A stretch of 64,000 nt of DNA from Paenimyroides baculatum (GCF_008629655.1 NZ_VWSG01000001.1:329261-393260); one strand, 5' to 3'. Positions 43,093 to 50,333 are shown, counted from the stretch's first letter. Translations and numbers: made by a program. The notes: generated by a model from the sequence alone, not told the origin.

Positions 43093-43230
43093 TACAGCTA
43101 ACGTTCCGGCGCTTGGCGAGGTTGCGAAGTTCGGGACCGATTATTTTCTGTTAAAGATAAAATTTCTTGCGAAATGTAAACGTGTATTTACTACAAAATT
43201 CGCAATCTTGTCAAACCCTTGTTAGCTGTA
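43093..43230. repeat. Long imperfect palindrome, attC-like, at the 3' side of the TIR gene
   Basis: Outer arms TACAGCTAAC (43093-43102) and GTTAGCTGTA (43221-43230) are perfect reverse complements. Inner arms TTGCGAA (43122-43128) and TTCGCAA (43199-43205) also pair, with imperfect pairing between (GGCGCTTGGCGAGG against CTTGTCAAACCC). The 138-bp element ends 10 bases from the TIR stop codon. R-box-like ends (AGCTAAC...GTTAGCT) differ from the integron RYYYAAC/GTTRRRY consensus at one position each. Confidence 0.65.
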
Positions 43231-43240
43231 GTTTCTTTAT

Positions 43241-44401
43241 TTAGGAGTCAATAGCTGTAATAAGATTTTCGATTTTCGATTTAAATTGAAGCTTTTCCAA
43301 TATCTTCTCTATAGGAATTGAAACAATTGGTGCTCCAAATGCATAGGGTAAAATTTGATATGGGTTAAAAATTATATCAATTGAATTTTTCGAAATTAAA
43401 AAATTTTCAAAATTCTCCCAATTCGAATCTAAAGAATTTTCAAAGAATGAGGATTCACTACTTGTTTTATATTTTTCTATCTCGCTTTCATCTTCAATAT
43501 GATTTCTACAAATATCTTCTAAGCAATAATTTGAAATGAATTTTAGTATATTTTCTTGATCTTCATATTTAAATAAACTTTGAAGTTCAATTTTGATTGT
43601 AGGATTTAGATAAAAGTTTAATCCAACAACACCATAATTACCATGAGCTCCACCAGTATATTCATAAAAATTTTGGATCAAACTTGCAATTTTTGAATTC
43701 GTAAAATTTGAACTTATTGAAGTATCAAAACTCCAATTATCCAGCTCTTGTCCAATTTCATTTTCAAAGTCATGATCAAAAATAGTTCTACGAGAGTTAA
43801 CAATATATTCAGATATTTCACCATTTATTATATTATTTATCTCAATTAATGAATTATTTGTTGTGTCTTTAAAATTAATTTTCGCAGTTGTAATTTCACC
43901 AGTAAAAAATTTAGCATTTATTTTTTCAACATTTGTAAGTTCCTCTGTCTCATATTTTTCATTACAACCAATTTTCTTTCTCTCGTATGAAAGATACTTT
44001 TCTTGCTGTATTTTTAATGATTGAAGAATTTGCTCAAACGTTTCTGTATCTTTGAATTCTATCCATTGAAATTTAGAGAGACTTTCAGGAGCTTCACATT
44101 TATTAATTTTAATTGGAATTAAATAGATATCATCTTCTAATTTTTCTTCAAAATATTCTAAAGCATATTTAAATTCTCTTTGTACATATCCTCTTTTTTG
44201 AACGGATATTTCAGATAAAAGAAGAATTACATAGTTTGCATCTTTTAGTGCTTTTTGAATTTCTAATTTCCATAATTGTCCAGGTAATAACTTTCGTTTA
44301 TCTAACCAAGGCTTAAATCCATAATTTTCTAAAAAATCATATAATTTATCAGCAAAAATTAAATCTTCTTTTGCATAACTAATAAATATTTTGTCAAACA
44401 T
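43241..44401 (-). CDS. TIR domain protein fused to a DUF4163/DUF3298 (RsiV-like) C-terminus
   Basis: A 386-residue cytoplasmic protein without signal peptide or membrane helix. Residues 1-130 form a TIR domain: KIFISYAKED (5-13), PWLDKRKLLPG, and LWKLEIQKALKDANYVILLLS with W44 and E47, E47 being the candidate NAD-hydrolysing glutamate of TIR enzymes. Residues about 160-386 match DUF4163/DUF3298 (RsiV-like): YTGGAHGNYG (248-257), LQSLFK, and NPYQILPYAFG (346-356). RsiV binds lysozyme outside the cell; here the domain would be cytoplasmic. TIR signalling suggests a defence or toxin role, which is inference. The gene is AT-rich, has a full promoter at 44440 and is framed by attC-like palindromes. 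Confidence 0.85.
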   Translation of the reverse strand: MFDKIFISYAKEDLIFADKLYDFLENYGFKPWLDKRKLLPGQLWKLEIQKALKDANYVILLLSEISVQKRGYVQREFKYALEYFEEKLEDDIYLIPIKINKCEAPESLSKFQWIEFKDTETFEQILQSLKIQQEKYLSYERKKIGCNEKYETEELTNVEKINAKFFTGEITTAKINFKDTTNNSLIEINNIINGEISEYIVNSRRTIFDHDFENEIGQELDNWSFDTSISSNFTNSKIASLIQNFYEYTGGAHGNYGVVGLNFYLNPTIKIELQSLFKYEDQENILKFISNYCLEDICRNHIEDESEIEKYKTSSESSFFENSLDSNWENFENFLISKNSIDIIFNPYQILPYAFGAPIVSIPIEKILEKLQFKSKIENLITAIDS

Positions 44402-44423
44402 ATTTTATTGTAGAGTTTTTTGA

Positions 44424-44525
44424 AATTACAGCTAACACTCAAATATACGCAATTATTCTTTTTTTATACAAAAACTTCGTATAACCATAGAAGGCAGTTT
44501 TTTATGCGATGCATTTGCTGTAATT
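44424..44525. repeat. Second imperfect palindrome, upstream of the TIR gene
   Basis: Left arm AATTACAGC (44424-44432), continuing CTAAC, and right arm GCTGTAATT (44517-44525) pair, with further imperfect pairing of CAAATATACGCAATTA against TGCGATGCATTT. About 102 bp. Its plus-strand left end is the second copy of the 14-bp border sequence AAATTACAGCTAAC. Confidence 0.5.
44440..44472 (-). promoter_or_regulatory. Promoter of the TIR gene inside the upstream palindrome
   Basis: Minus strand: TTTG (44469-44472), 21-base spacer, TATATTTG (44440-44447), a full Bacteroidota-type promoter 38 bases before the start codon. It lies outside the cassette border at 44436, within the flanking element. Confidence 0.6.
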
Positions 44526-44551
44526 GCGCATAATTTTTAAATATATGGACA

Positions 44552-44581
44552 AAAAAAGCCCAACATTATGTTGAGCTTTTT
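44552..44581. terminator. Hairpin downstream of the DUF937-like gene (copy 2 of a repeated hairpin)
   Basis: Stem AAAAAGC-CAACAT / ATGTTG-GCTTTTT with one mismatch, T or A run on both sides. It would terminate the minus-strand DUF937-like gene and matches 23 of 24 bases of the hairpin at 43042. Confidence 0.75.
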
Positions 44582-44655
44582 AATTATACTTTTAGATAAA
44601 ACATATAGATATCAATCTTTCGTCTTTCATCTATTCTCTTTTATCTAAATAAATA

Positions 44656-45165
44656 TTACTTCTTAAAAAATCCGCCTAAAAGGTCTCCAAGGTTACCGTT
44701 TTTAACTGCACTTAAAGCATCATCGATACCTAATTTACCGTCGCCGTTTTGGTCTAACATTGCAGTTGCATTTCCACCAGTTAACGATCCTAAAATATCG
44801 GTAATGTTGAAATCACCACTTTTAGCTTTGCCCATAATCATGCTTAAAATCTGTGGGATAATACTGCTTGCAAAACTGCCCGATGTACCTGCATCTAAAC
44901 CAACATTTGCGCCTAATTTAGATGTCAACGATTCAATAATACTTTTAACAATTGGGTTTGATGTTAACGAATTTGCATCGCTTCCGCTAAACATATTCAT
45001 CAACTCGCCCATGTTACCGCCCGAAACTGCATTTTGCAATCCTTCCATTAAAGAACTACCTGTTTCTTTAGCTACATCACCTGCCAAATTGTTAGAAATG
45101 TTGTTGTTGCCCACTACTTCTTTCTCTGTTAGCTGATTTACAATCTGCTGAATTTGATCCATCAT
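44656..45165 (-). CDS. DUF937-like protein with an EF-hand-like loop
   Basis: A 169-residue protein with a glycine/serine/asparagine-rich, helical N-terminal part (GDVAKETGSSLMEGLQNAVSGGNMGELMNMFSG) like DUF937 proteins. A repeat-like middle (IVKSIIESLTSKLGANVGLDAGTSGSFASSIIPQILSMIMGK) follows, then a calcium-loop-like DQNGDGKLGIDDAL near residues 137-150. Function unknown. The first two codons are both Met; the second (45162) may be the start. It shares its strand with the acyl-CoA reductase gene 15 bases upstream, so the two are probably co-transcribed. Confidence 0.75.
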   Translation of the reverse strand: MMDQIQQIVNQLTEKEVVGNNNISNNLAGDVAKETGSSLMEGLQNAVSGGNMGELMNMFSGSDANSLTSNPIVKSIIESLTSKLGANVGLDAGTSGSFASSIIPQILSMIMGKAKSGDFNITDILGSLTGGNATAMLDQNGDGKLGIDDALSAVKNGNLGDLLGGFFKK

Positions 45166-45180
45166 TTTTTTATAAATTTT

Positions 45181-46239
45181 TTATAAAGATAATAAAAAAT
45201 CAATTGTGTCAACATTATCTGCATAATCCCAAAGTTCAGGTTTTTGGGTAGATCCAAAAGCAATGCTGTTCGATACTAAATCATTAGAAACAATACATTG
45301 AATCTTGTCAGCATCGGCTTTTAATTTCTCATTAACCTCATTTATATCCGTATAATATTCATAAAAAGCAGACGAAATTGGCGAAGCGTAAGACGCATCT
45401 TCTTTAATTGTAAAGAAACCGTTGTCTAACAATTTAAAATTACTCATTAAAAAAACAGCCTTGTTATAATCGTAATTATTGGTGTATTTATCATCATCTA
45501 AAACATCTTTAAACTGAAATAAACCTCCAAAAAAGTTGTCGAAATTATAATCTTTCGGAACAAAAAGTTTCGATACATTTCTGCAACCCAAACCGTAATA
45601 TCTAAAAATATCTTCGCCCAAAGCCATTAAATCTTCTTTCGATTCGCTACCATTTAATATAGCAACCGAATTTCGGTTTTTACGGATAATGTTTGGATAT
45701 TTCCCAAAATAATAATTAAAATAACGAGCCGTATTGTCGCTTCCTGTAGCAATTACGGCATCAAAATTTTCCAATTTATCTTTTGTGATTTCGTAGCGAT
45801 CTTTAAATTGTGGTTCAACCATGCTAATGTAATTCAAAAGAACAGGAATCAACAATTTATCGTTCGATGAAAGTTTAATCAACGCTTTATTTCCTGACAG
45901 TAAAACTGATAAAATATCGTGAAAACCTACCATTGGTATGTTTCCTGCCAATATTAATCCAATCGTTTTTAATTTATCTTCGGTTAAATTGTATGCAGAC
46001 AACCATTTGGTTAAATTATCGTTTGTTAAAGCATCGCTCCATGATTTAAAAGCAAAATGCAACTGTTCGCGCTTAAACCAGCTGTTGCTTTCGTGCAATT
46101 GATCTATCATCGAAACAAAAGGCTCAAAAAACACATCATTAAACAACACACTCGGGTTTTGCTGGTAAGGTTGTTGGGTAAACTGTTTTAAAAACGCACC
46201 TAACTGTACAAATGCGTCTTTTTTATCTTCTAAAATCAT
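45181..46239 (-). CDS. LuxC-like acyl-CoA reductase
   Basis: A 352-residue protein of the acyl-CoA reductase (LuxC) family, related to aldehyde dehydrogenases, which reduce acyl-CoA or activated acids to aldehydes. Conserved segments: GLILAGNIPMVGFHDILSVLLSGNKALIKLSSND, AVIATGSDNTARYFNYYFGKYPNIIRKNRNSVAIL and YYGLGCRNVSKLFVP with the catalytic-type cysteine. The natural substrate in flavobacteria is not established. It is divergent from a ferredoxin gene across a 72-base promoter region, an arrangement that suggests a shared redox role. Confidence 0.88.
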   Translation of the reverse strand: MILEDKKDAFVQLGAFLKQFTQQPYQQNPSVLFNDVFFEPFVSMIDQLHESNSWFKREQLHFAFKSWSDALTNDNLTKWLSAYNLTEDKLKTIGLILAGNIPMVGFHDILSVLLSGNKALIKLSSNDKLLIPVLLNYISMVEPQFKDRYEITKDKLENFDAVIATGSDNTARYFNYYFGKYPNIIRKNRNSVAILNGSESKEDLMALGEDIFRYYGLGCRNVSKLFVPKDYNFDNFFGGLFQFKDVLDDDKYTNNYDYNKAVFLMSNFKLLDNGFFTIKEDASYASPISSAFYEYYTDINEVNEKLKADADKIQCIVSNDLVSNSIAFGSTQKPELWDYADNVDTIDFLLSL

Positions 46240-46244
46240 ATAGA

Positions 46245-46276
46245 TTTGTTTGTAAATTGTTTATGCAGTACTTTTG
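46245..46276 (+). promoter_or_regulatory. Ferredoxin gene promoter
   Basis: TTTG (46245-46248), 20-base spacer, TACTTTTG (46269-46276); start codon 36 bases on. Confidence 0.6.
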
Positions 46277-46278
46277 TA

Positions 46279-46286
46279 CAAAGTTA
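46279..46286 (-). promoter_or_regulatory. Acyl-CoA reductase gene promoter element
   Basis: Minus-strand TAACTTTG, 39 bases before the start codon and nearly touching the divergent ferredoxin promoter. Confidence 0.5.
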
Positions 46287-46311
46287 CATTAATTAAATAA
46301 AAATACTTGCT

Positions 46312-46662
46312 ATGGCAATTATAATAACCGATGAATGCATAAATTGCGGCGCATGTGAACCAGAATGCCCAAATACAGCAATTTATGAAGGTGCCGATGA
46401 CTGGCGCTGGAAAGACGGTACAAAATTAAGCGGAAAAATTGTTTTGCCAGATGGAACGGAAATTGATTCTGATGACGCGCAAACACCGATTTCTGACGAT
46501 ATTTATTACATTGTTCCGGGAAAATGTACCGAATGTAAAGGTTTTCACGAAGAGCCGCAATGTGCAGCCGTTTGTCCGGTTGATTGTTGCGTGCCAGACG
46601 ATGACCATGTGGAAAGCGAAGAGCTTTTATTAGAAAGACAAGCTTTTTTACATAACGAATAG
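46312..46662 (+). CDS. 2[4Fe-4S] ferredoxin
   Basis: Ferredoxin-type electron carrier of 116 residues. The first cluster motif is [17 protein letters not shown] and the second is [22 protein letters not shown], with a longer loop than the clostridial type, as in the Alvin (Chromatium)-type ferredoxins. It begins [12 protein letters not shown], so the start is secure. It is divergent from the LuxC-like reductase and closed by the hairpin at 46666. Confidence 0.93.
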   Translation: MAIIITDECINCGACEPECPNTAIYEGADDWRWKDGTKLSGKIVLPDGTEIDSDDAQTPISDDIYYIVPGKCTECKGFHEEPQCAAVCPVDCCVPDDDHVESEELLLERQAFLHNE

Positions 46663-46665
46663 TTA

Positions 46666-46694
46666 AAAGCTTCGCGTTTTGCGGAGCTTTTTTT
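46666..46694 (+). terminator. Rho-independent terminator after the ferredoxin gene
   Basis: Stem AAAGCTTCGC / GCGGAGCTTT (one G:T pair) with a T run. Confidence 0.85.
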
Positions 46695-46718
46695 ATTTTT
46701 ATCGAAATTAAAATGTAT

Positions 46719-47474
46719 ATGAAAAAGATATTTTTACTTTTAGCTGCAACAACACTTATTGTTTCGTGTGCCGCAAAGAAAGAAATTAAAGAAGATCAAA
46801 CACTGTTAAACGGAAACTGGGAACTTGCTAATGCGAGTTTTAGTAAAGATTTGTCGAAAGATTTTAAAGAGGGCTTGCCAACGCTGACTTTTGAAAGTGC
46901 CGAAAATTTAACGGTTTACGGATACGATGGCTGCAACAGAATTAACGGAAAGGCTGTGTTAAAGAAAAATCAGGAAATTAGTTTTCCTACCGATTTTATT
47001 TCGACCATGATGGCGTGTAATAAAGTGAAGAGTGAAGATTTTAAGAGTAGTCTTACACATGTAAAATCGTACGAATTAAAAAATAATGTATTGATTTTAA
47101 AGTCTGAAACCGGTGAAATGAAATTTCATAAGGTAACTTTAAACGGAAACTGGTATTTGGATAAGATTTATGTCGGAAAAATTAAAGCTGCCGATTTGTA
47201 TCCGTACAAAAAGCCTTTTATTAAGATCGATATCAATCAGCCAGTATTTTCAGGAAATAGTGCTTGTAATGCGATTAACGGACAATTGTTGATGTTCCAA
47301 AATACCATGAAGTTTAACCACATTACATCTACTAAAATGTTTTGCGACGGCGTAAACGAAAAGATTTTTACCGATGCTTTAGAAAAAGTTACACATTATA
47401 AATTAGAAGGAACTCGTTTGATTTTATTAGAAAAAGAAAAGAAAATAATGGAATTGGTTCAACAGTATGAATAA
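46719..47474 (+). CDS. META-domain lipoprotein
   Basis: A 251-residue predicted lipoprotein (ATG 46719; lipobox LIVSC, C17). It holds two META/HslJ-like domains in tandem, one around LNGNWELANASF and the other around LNGNWYLDKIYVGK. Each is followed by a cysteine-containing YGYDGCNRINGKAVL or SGNSACNAINGQLLMF motif. HslJ is linked to novobiocin sensitivity in E. coli; the role here is unknown. An in-frame ATG lies two codons upstream (46713) and cannot be ruled out. Confidence 0.85.
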   Translation: MKKIFLLLAATTLIVSCAAKKEIKEDQTLLNGNWELANASFSKDLSKDFKEGLPTLTFESAENLTVYGYDGCNRINGKAVLKKNQEISFPTDFISTMMACNKVKSEDFKSSLTHVKSYELKNNVLILKSETGEMKFHKVTLNGNWYLDKIYVGKIKAADLYPYKKPFIKIDINQPVFSGNSACNAINGQLLMFQNTMKFNHITSTKMFCDGVNEKIFTDALEKVTHYKLEGTRLILLEKEKKIMELVQQYE

Positions 47475-47491
47475 GTAAAGATTTCCTGTTT

Positions 47492-47560
47492 TGTCAAGCT
47501 GAACTTGGTTCAGCTTCTCATACAAAAATATTAAGTTTTCAGATTAAGTCTGAAATGAAA
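47492..47560. repeat. Palindromic intergenic repeat, related to 41531-41605
   Basis: Left arm GTCAAGCTGAACTTGGTTCA is nearly identical to that at 41531; a shorter, decayed right arm (TTCAGATTAAGTCTGAAATGA) follows. It directly precedes a bidirectional terminator. Confidence 0.55.
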
Positions 47561-47588
47561 AAAAGTCGCTTTCAAAGCGACTTTTTTT
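47559..47588. terminator. Bidirectional terminator
   Basis: Stem AAAAAGTCGCTTT / AAAGCGACTTTTT between convergent genes. Confidence 0.92.
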
Positions 47589-47594
47589 ATTATG

Positions 47595-48719
47595 TTAGTT
47601 AACCTGTTCCCACCATTTTTCAAAAACCTGATCTTGTTGGTTTAAGTAAATTACCTCGCCAATTTTAGGAGTAATTAATTGTGATGTGGTTTGTTTTGTA
47701 CTTGCAAGACTTACGCGTTCCAAAGGTTCTTTCCACGGATGGTTTGCCAGTTTAAATTTAGAACTGTGTACCGGGAAAAATCTTTTTGCCTGTAAATCGT
47801 TGCTTGCCTGTACAACTTCTTCGGGCATCATGTGAATGTATTTCCATTTTTTGTCGTACTGTCCGTTTTCTAAAATCGCTAAATCAAACGGACCGTATTT
47901 TGTGCCGATCTCTTTAAAATGGGTATCGTAACCACTATCGCCGCCTAAATACAACTTCAAATTTTTAGTCTGCAACACGTACGATGCCCATAAAGTGGTG
48001 TTTCGTTTAAAACTTCTGCCCGAAAAATGGCGTGCTGGCGTTGCTATTATTTTTATAGAGTCGGTTACAGACGTATCTTCATACCAATCTAATTCGGTAA
48101 TGTTTTCTTTCGGAAATCCCCAATATTCTAAATGTTCGCCGACACCCAACGGACAAATAATTTTACTTACTTTATCTTTAATATTCTTAAAAGAAGAATA
48201 ATCTAAATGATCGTAATGATCGTGCGTTAAAATTAAAACATCAATTTTAGGAAGAGCTTCACAAGTAAATAGGTCGGCACCAGCGAAGGCGGTGTTAGTT
48301 CCATATAAAGGCGATGCATTTTTGCTTAAAACCGGATCAATTAAAAACGATTGTCCATCGATTTTCATGTAGTAAGACGAATGCCCAAACCAAACCATAA
48401 AATCTTCATCAATGGTTTTTTCTAACAAATTCGTATTAACACAAGGAATGCTGTCGGTTGGTTTGGTGTGTTCAATTTTAGAAAATAGCAGTTCTTTCAT
48501 AACACTGTAATAATTAGTGTCTTCTGAAAGAGCAGGTGTGTTTGATAAATTTTGAAACTGACCGTCTTTATAGTTTTTCGATTTTTTAATTCGTTCCAAA
48601 CGATCGCCCGAAGGCTCTTTTCCGAACAGCGGATGTTGCAGAAAAATAAGAGTGCCTACAATTATAAGCCCAATAAATATAAGCGTACCTGTCATTAATT
48701 TTTTTCGTTTTATTTTCAT
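47595..48719 (-). CDS. Metallo-beta-lactamase-fold hydrolase, NAPE-PLD-like
   Basis: A 374-residue metallo-hydrolase with an N-terminal helix (MTGTLIFIGLIIVGTLIFL) that probably anchors it in the membrane. The metal motif is LTHDHYDHLDY (H166, H168, D170, H171). Preceding FMVWFGHSSYYMKIDGQSFLIDPVLS and following YIHMMPEEVVQASNDLQAKRFFPVHSSKFKLANHPWKEPLERV match the UlaG/NAPE-PLD-like group. Its substrate is unknown; a phosphodiesterase or lipase role is a guess. It ends at the bidirectional hairpin at 47559. Confidence 0.88.
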   Translation of the reverse strand: MKIKRKKLMTGTLIFIGLIIVGTLIFLQHPLFGKEPSGDRLERIKKSKNYKDGQFQNLSNTPALSEDTNYYSVMKELLFSKIEHTKPTDSIPCVNTNLLEKTIDEDFMVWFGHSSYYMKIDGQSFLIDPVLSKNASPLYGTNTAFAGADLFTCEALPKIDVLILTHDHYDHLDYSSFKNIKDKVSKIICPLGVGEHLEYWGFPKENITELDWYEDTSVTDSIKIIATPARHFSGRSFKRNTTLWASYVLQTKNLKLYLGGDSGYDTHFKEIGTKYGPFDLAILENGQYDKKWKYIHMMPEEVVQASNDLQAKRFFPVHSSKFKLANHPWKEPLERVSLASTKQTTSQLITPKIGEVIYLNQQDQVFEKWWEQVN

Positions 48720-48806
48720 GCAACGAATGTCGAAATTTTTTAGGAAAGTAATGTTAAATATCTCTGAATTTTTAACGCATCGTTATATCTTTAAATAAAA
48801 GTGATT

Positions 48807-49346
48807 ATGAAAAATGTACTCGTTATTGTTTGTTGTTTAATGTTTTGTAGTTGTATGGATAAATCAATTGAAAAAAAACAAATAAAAAGTATAACTAAAG
48901 ATTCAGATTCAGTTGATTTTGAGAAGAAAACTGTACAGCAAAAGACTATTTCTACACAAGAAGCTGTGCAATTGGCAATGAAACAGTTTGATGCTTATTT
49001 GCCAACTATTTTGGCTGAAAACTCTGATGCTGGGATTGATTTACAGATTCCGAATGTAGGTGATTTTACGGGCGATGGAGTAGAAGATGTTGCTATTTAT
49101 TTTAATTTGGTTCCGAAAGATGGCGGTAATGCAATTATTAGTCAAGGATTAAGTTTGTATCAAAATACCGGACAAAACGTGAAAGTAATAGCTGGTTATG
49201 ATCCTGAATATTTATTCGCATTTGATACGATACGCGATGGTAAAATACATGTTACGAAATTAGAATATGCGGAAACGGACGGACGTTGTTGCCCATCGAT
49301 AAAAACGCCTCATACATTAACTATAAAAGGAAATAGAGCGTATTAA
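48807..49346 (+). CDS. Lipoprotein of unknown function
   Basis: A 179-residue predicted lipoprotein (ATG 48807; MKNVLVIVCCLMFCSC, lipobox FCSC). The mature part carries a lysine-rich linker, then a domain with GIDLQIPNVGDFTGDGVEDVAIYFNLVPKDGG, a DxDxDG-like FTGDGVEDVA loop resembling FG-GAP/VCBS or calcium-binding repeats, and a final EYAETDGRCCPSIKTPHTLTIKG with paired cysteines. Family not named. GTG 48801 is an in-frame alternative start. It ends at the hairpin at 49345. Confidence 0.72.
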   Translation: MKNVLVIVCCLMFCSCMDKSIEKKQIKSITKDSDSVDFEKKTVQQKTISTQEAVQLAMKQFDAYLPTILAENSDAGIDLQIPNVGDFTGDGVEDVAIYFNLVPKDGGNAIISQGLSLYQNTGQNVKVIAGYDPEYLFAFDTIRDGKIHVTKLEYAETDGRCCPSIKTPHTLTIKGNRAY

Positions 49347-49375
49347 AAAAGTCAAGGCTTTAAGCTTGACTTTTT
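49345..49375. terminator. Bidirectional terminator before lgt
   Basis: Stem AAAAAAGTCAAG / CTTGACTTTTT between convergent genes. Confidence 0.88.
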
Positions 49376-49397
49376 CATGTATTTTAGAACAAAAGGT

Positions 49398-50315
49398 TTA
49401 ATATGTTACGGGTCTGTTTTTGGCAGTTGCCCAAATGTAAATTCCGGCAATTATAAACGGAATACTTAACCACTGACCTGTTGATAATAATCCCAATGAA
49501 GATTCAAATCCGCCTTGGCTTTCTTTAACGTATTCAACCACAAAACGAATCAGCCATAAGAAAACTAAAAATACTCCGAAAATTTTTCCTAAATAGTTGC
49601 GTGCGTCTGTTTTCCAATACATAAACATTAAAACGATGAATAAAATTACGTATCCGAATGCTTCGTATAATTGTGTTGGGTGACGAAACGGAATGGCTTC
49701 TAATATCGTTGAAAATCTAGGATCGGTTTGTATCAGTTTGTAAGCTTCATTTTTATTGGCAGCCTGTGTTATTCCTAAAAGATTCTGTGTTTGCCAAAAT
49801 TCTTCTTCGCGTATAAATTTCACTCCGAAAGGCATCGATTTATCAGCAATATGACCATAAATTTCAGAATTGAAAAAGTTTCCAAATCGAACAAAAACAC
49901 CGCCAATCGTTATCGATAAAACCACACGGTCTAAAATCCATAAAAAAGGCTTTTTGATCATTCTGCTGTAATAGAACATCGCTAAAAGAATTCCGACAGC
50001 TGCACCATGACTTGCCAATCCTGCAAAACCTGTAAATTCAAACGGATTTAATCTAAACGGTAGTAAAATTTCCGATAAATGATTTTGATAATAATCCCAA
50101 TCGTAGAAGAAAACGTGACCTAAACGGGCACCTAACAATGTGGCAATAAAAGTGTAAAAAAAAAGTTTGTCTAATTCGTCTTGCGAACGGTTTTCACGTT
50201 CGTACACTTTTTTCATAATATAATAACCCAATGCAAATGCAATAACAAACATTAAGCTGTAAAAACGTAAGGTAAAACCTGCAATGGTAATTCCTTCGGA
50301 AGGATTCCAGATCAT
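49398..50315 (-). CDS. lgt: Prolipoprotein diacylglyceryl transferase
   Basis: Inner-membrane enzyme that transfers diacylglycerol from phosphatidylglycerol to the lipobox cysteine, the first step in lipoprotein maturation. Of 305 residues, the signature HGAAVGILLAMFYYS, the arginine-containing VRFGNFFNSEIYG, and HPTQLYEAFGYVILFIVL are present, with seven helices. It lies 18 bases after yidD, as last gene of the folE-cysS-yidD-lgt run, and serves the several lipoproteins encoded nearby. Confidence 0.95.
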   Translation of the reverse strand: MIWNPSEGITIAGFTLRFYSLMFVIAFALGYYIMKKVYERENRSQDELDKLFFYTFIATLLGARLGHVFFYDWDYYQNHLSEILLPFRLNPFEFTGFAGLASHGAAVGILLAMFYYSRMIKKPFLWILDRVVLSITIGGVFVRFGNFFNSEIYGHIADKSMPFGVKFIREEEFWQTQNLLGITQAANKNEAYKLIQTDPRFSTILEAIPFRHPTQLYEAFGYVILFIVLMFMYWKTDARNYLGKIFGVFLVFLWLIRFVVEYVKESQGGFESSLGLLSTGQWLSIPFIIAGIYIWATAKNRPVTY

Positions 50316-50333
50316 ATAAAATATTTTTAGTTT

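Larger units (their letters stand above)
43093..44436 (-). mobile_element. Candidate gene cassette carrying the TIR gene
   Basis: On the minus strand the order is GTTAGCTGTAATTT, TIR gene, attC-like palindrome, GTTAGCTGTAATTT. The 14-bp sequence (plus strand AAATTACAGCTAAC at 43089 and 44423) bounds the segment as direct repeats about 1,334 bp apart, as expected of an integron-type cassette or an equivalent folded-site element. No integrase, transposase or second cassette is present in the window, so this is a cassette-like locus by structure only. Confidence 0.5.

Noticed and set aside
43093..44581. Assigning the TIR locus to a true integron
   Set aside because: No IntI-type integrase, attI site or second cassette was found in the window, and the R-box-like ends do not fully match the consensus; only the cassette-like structure is claimed.
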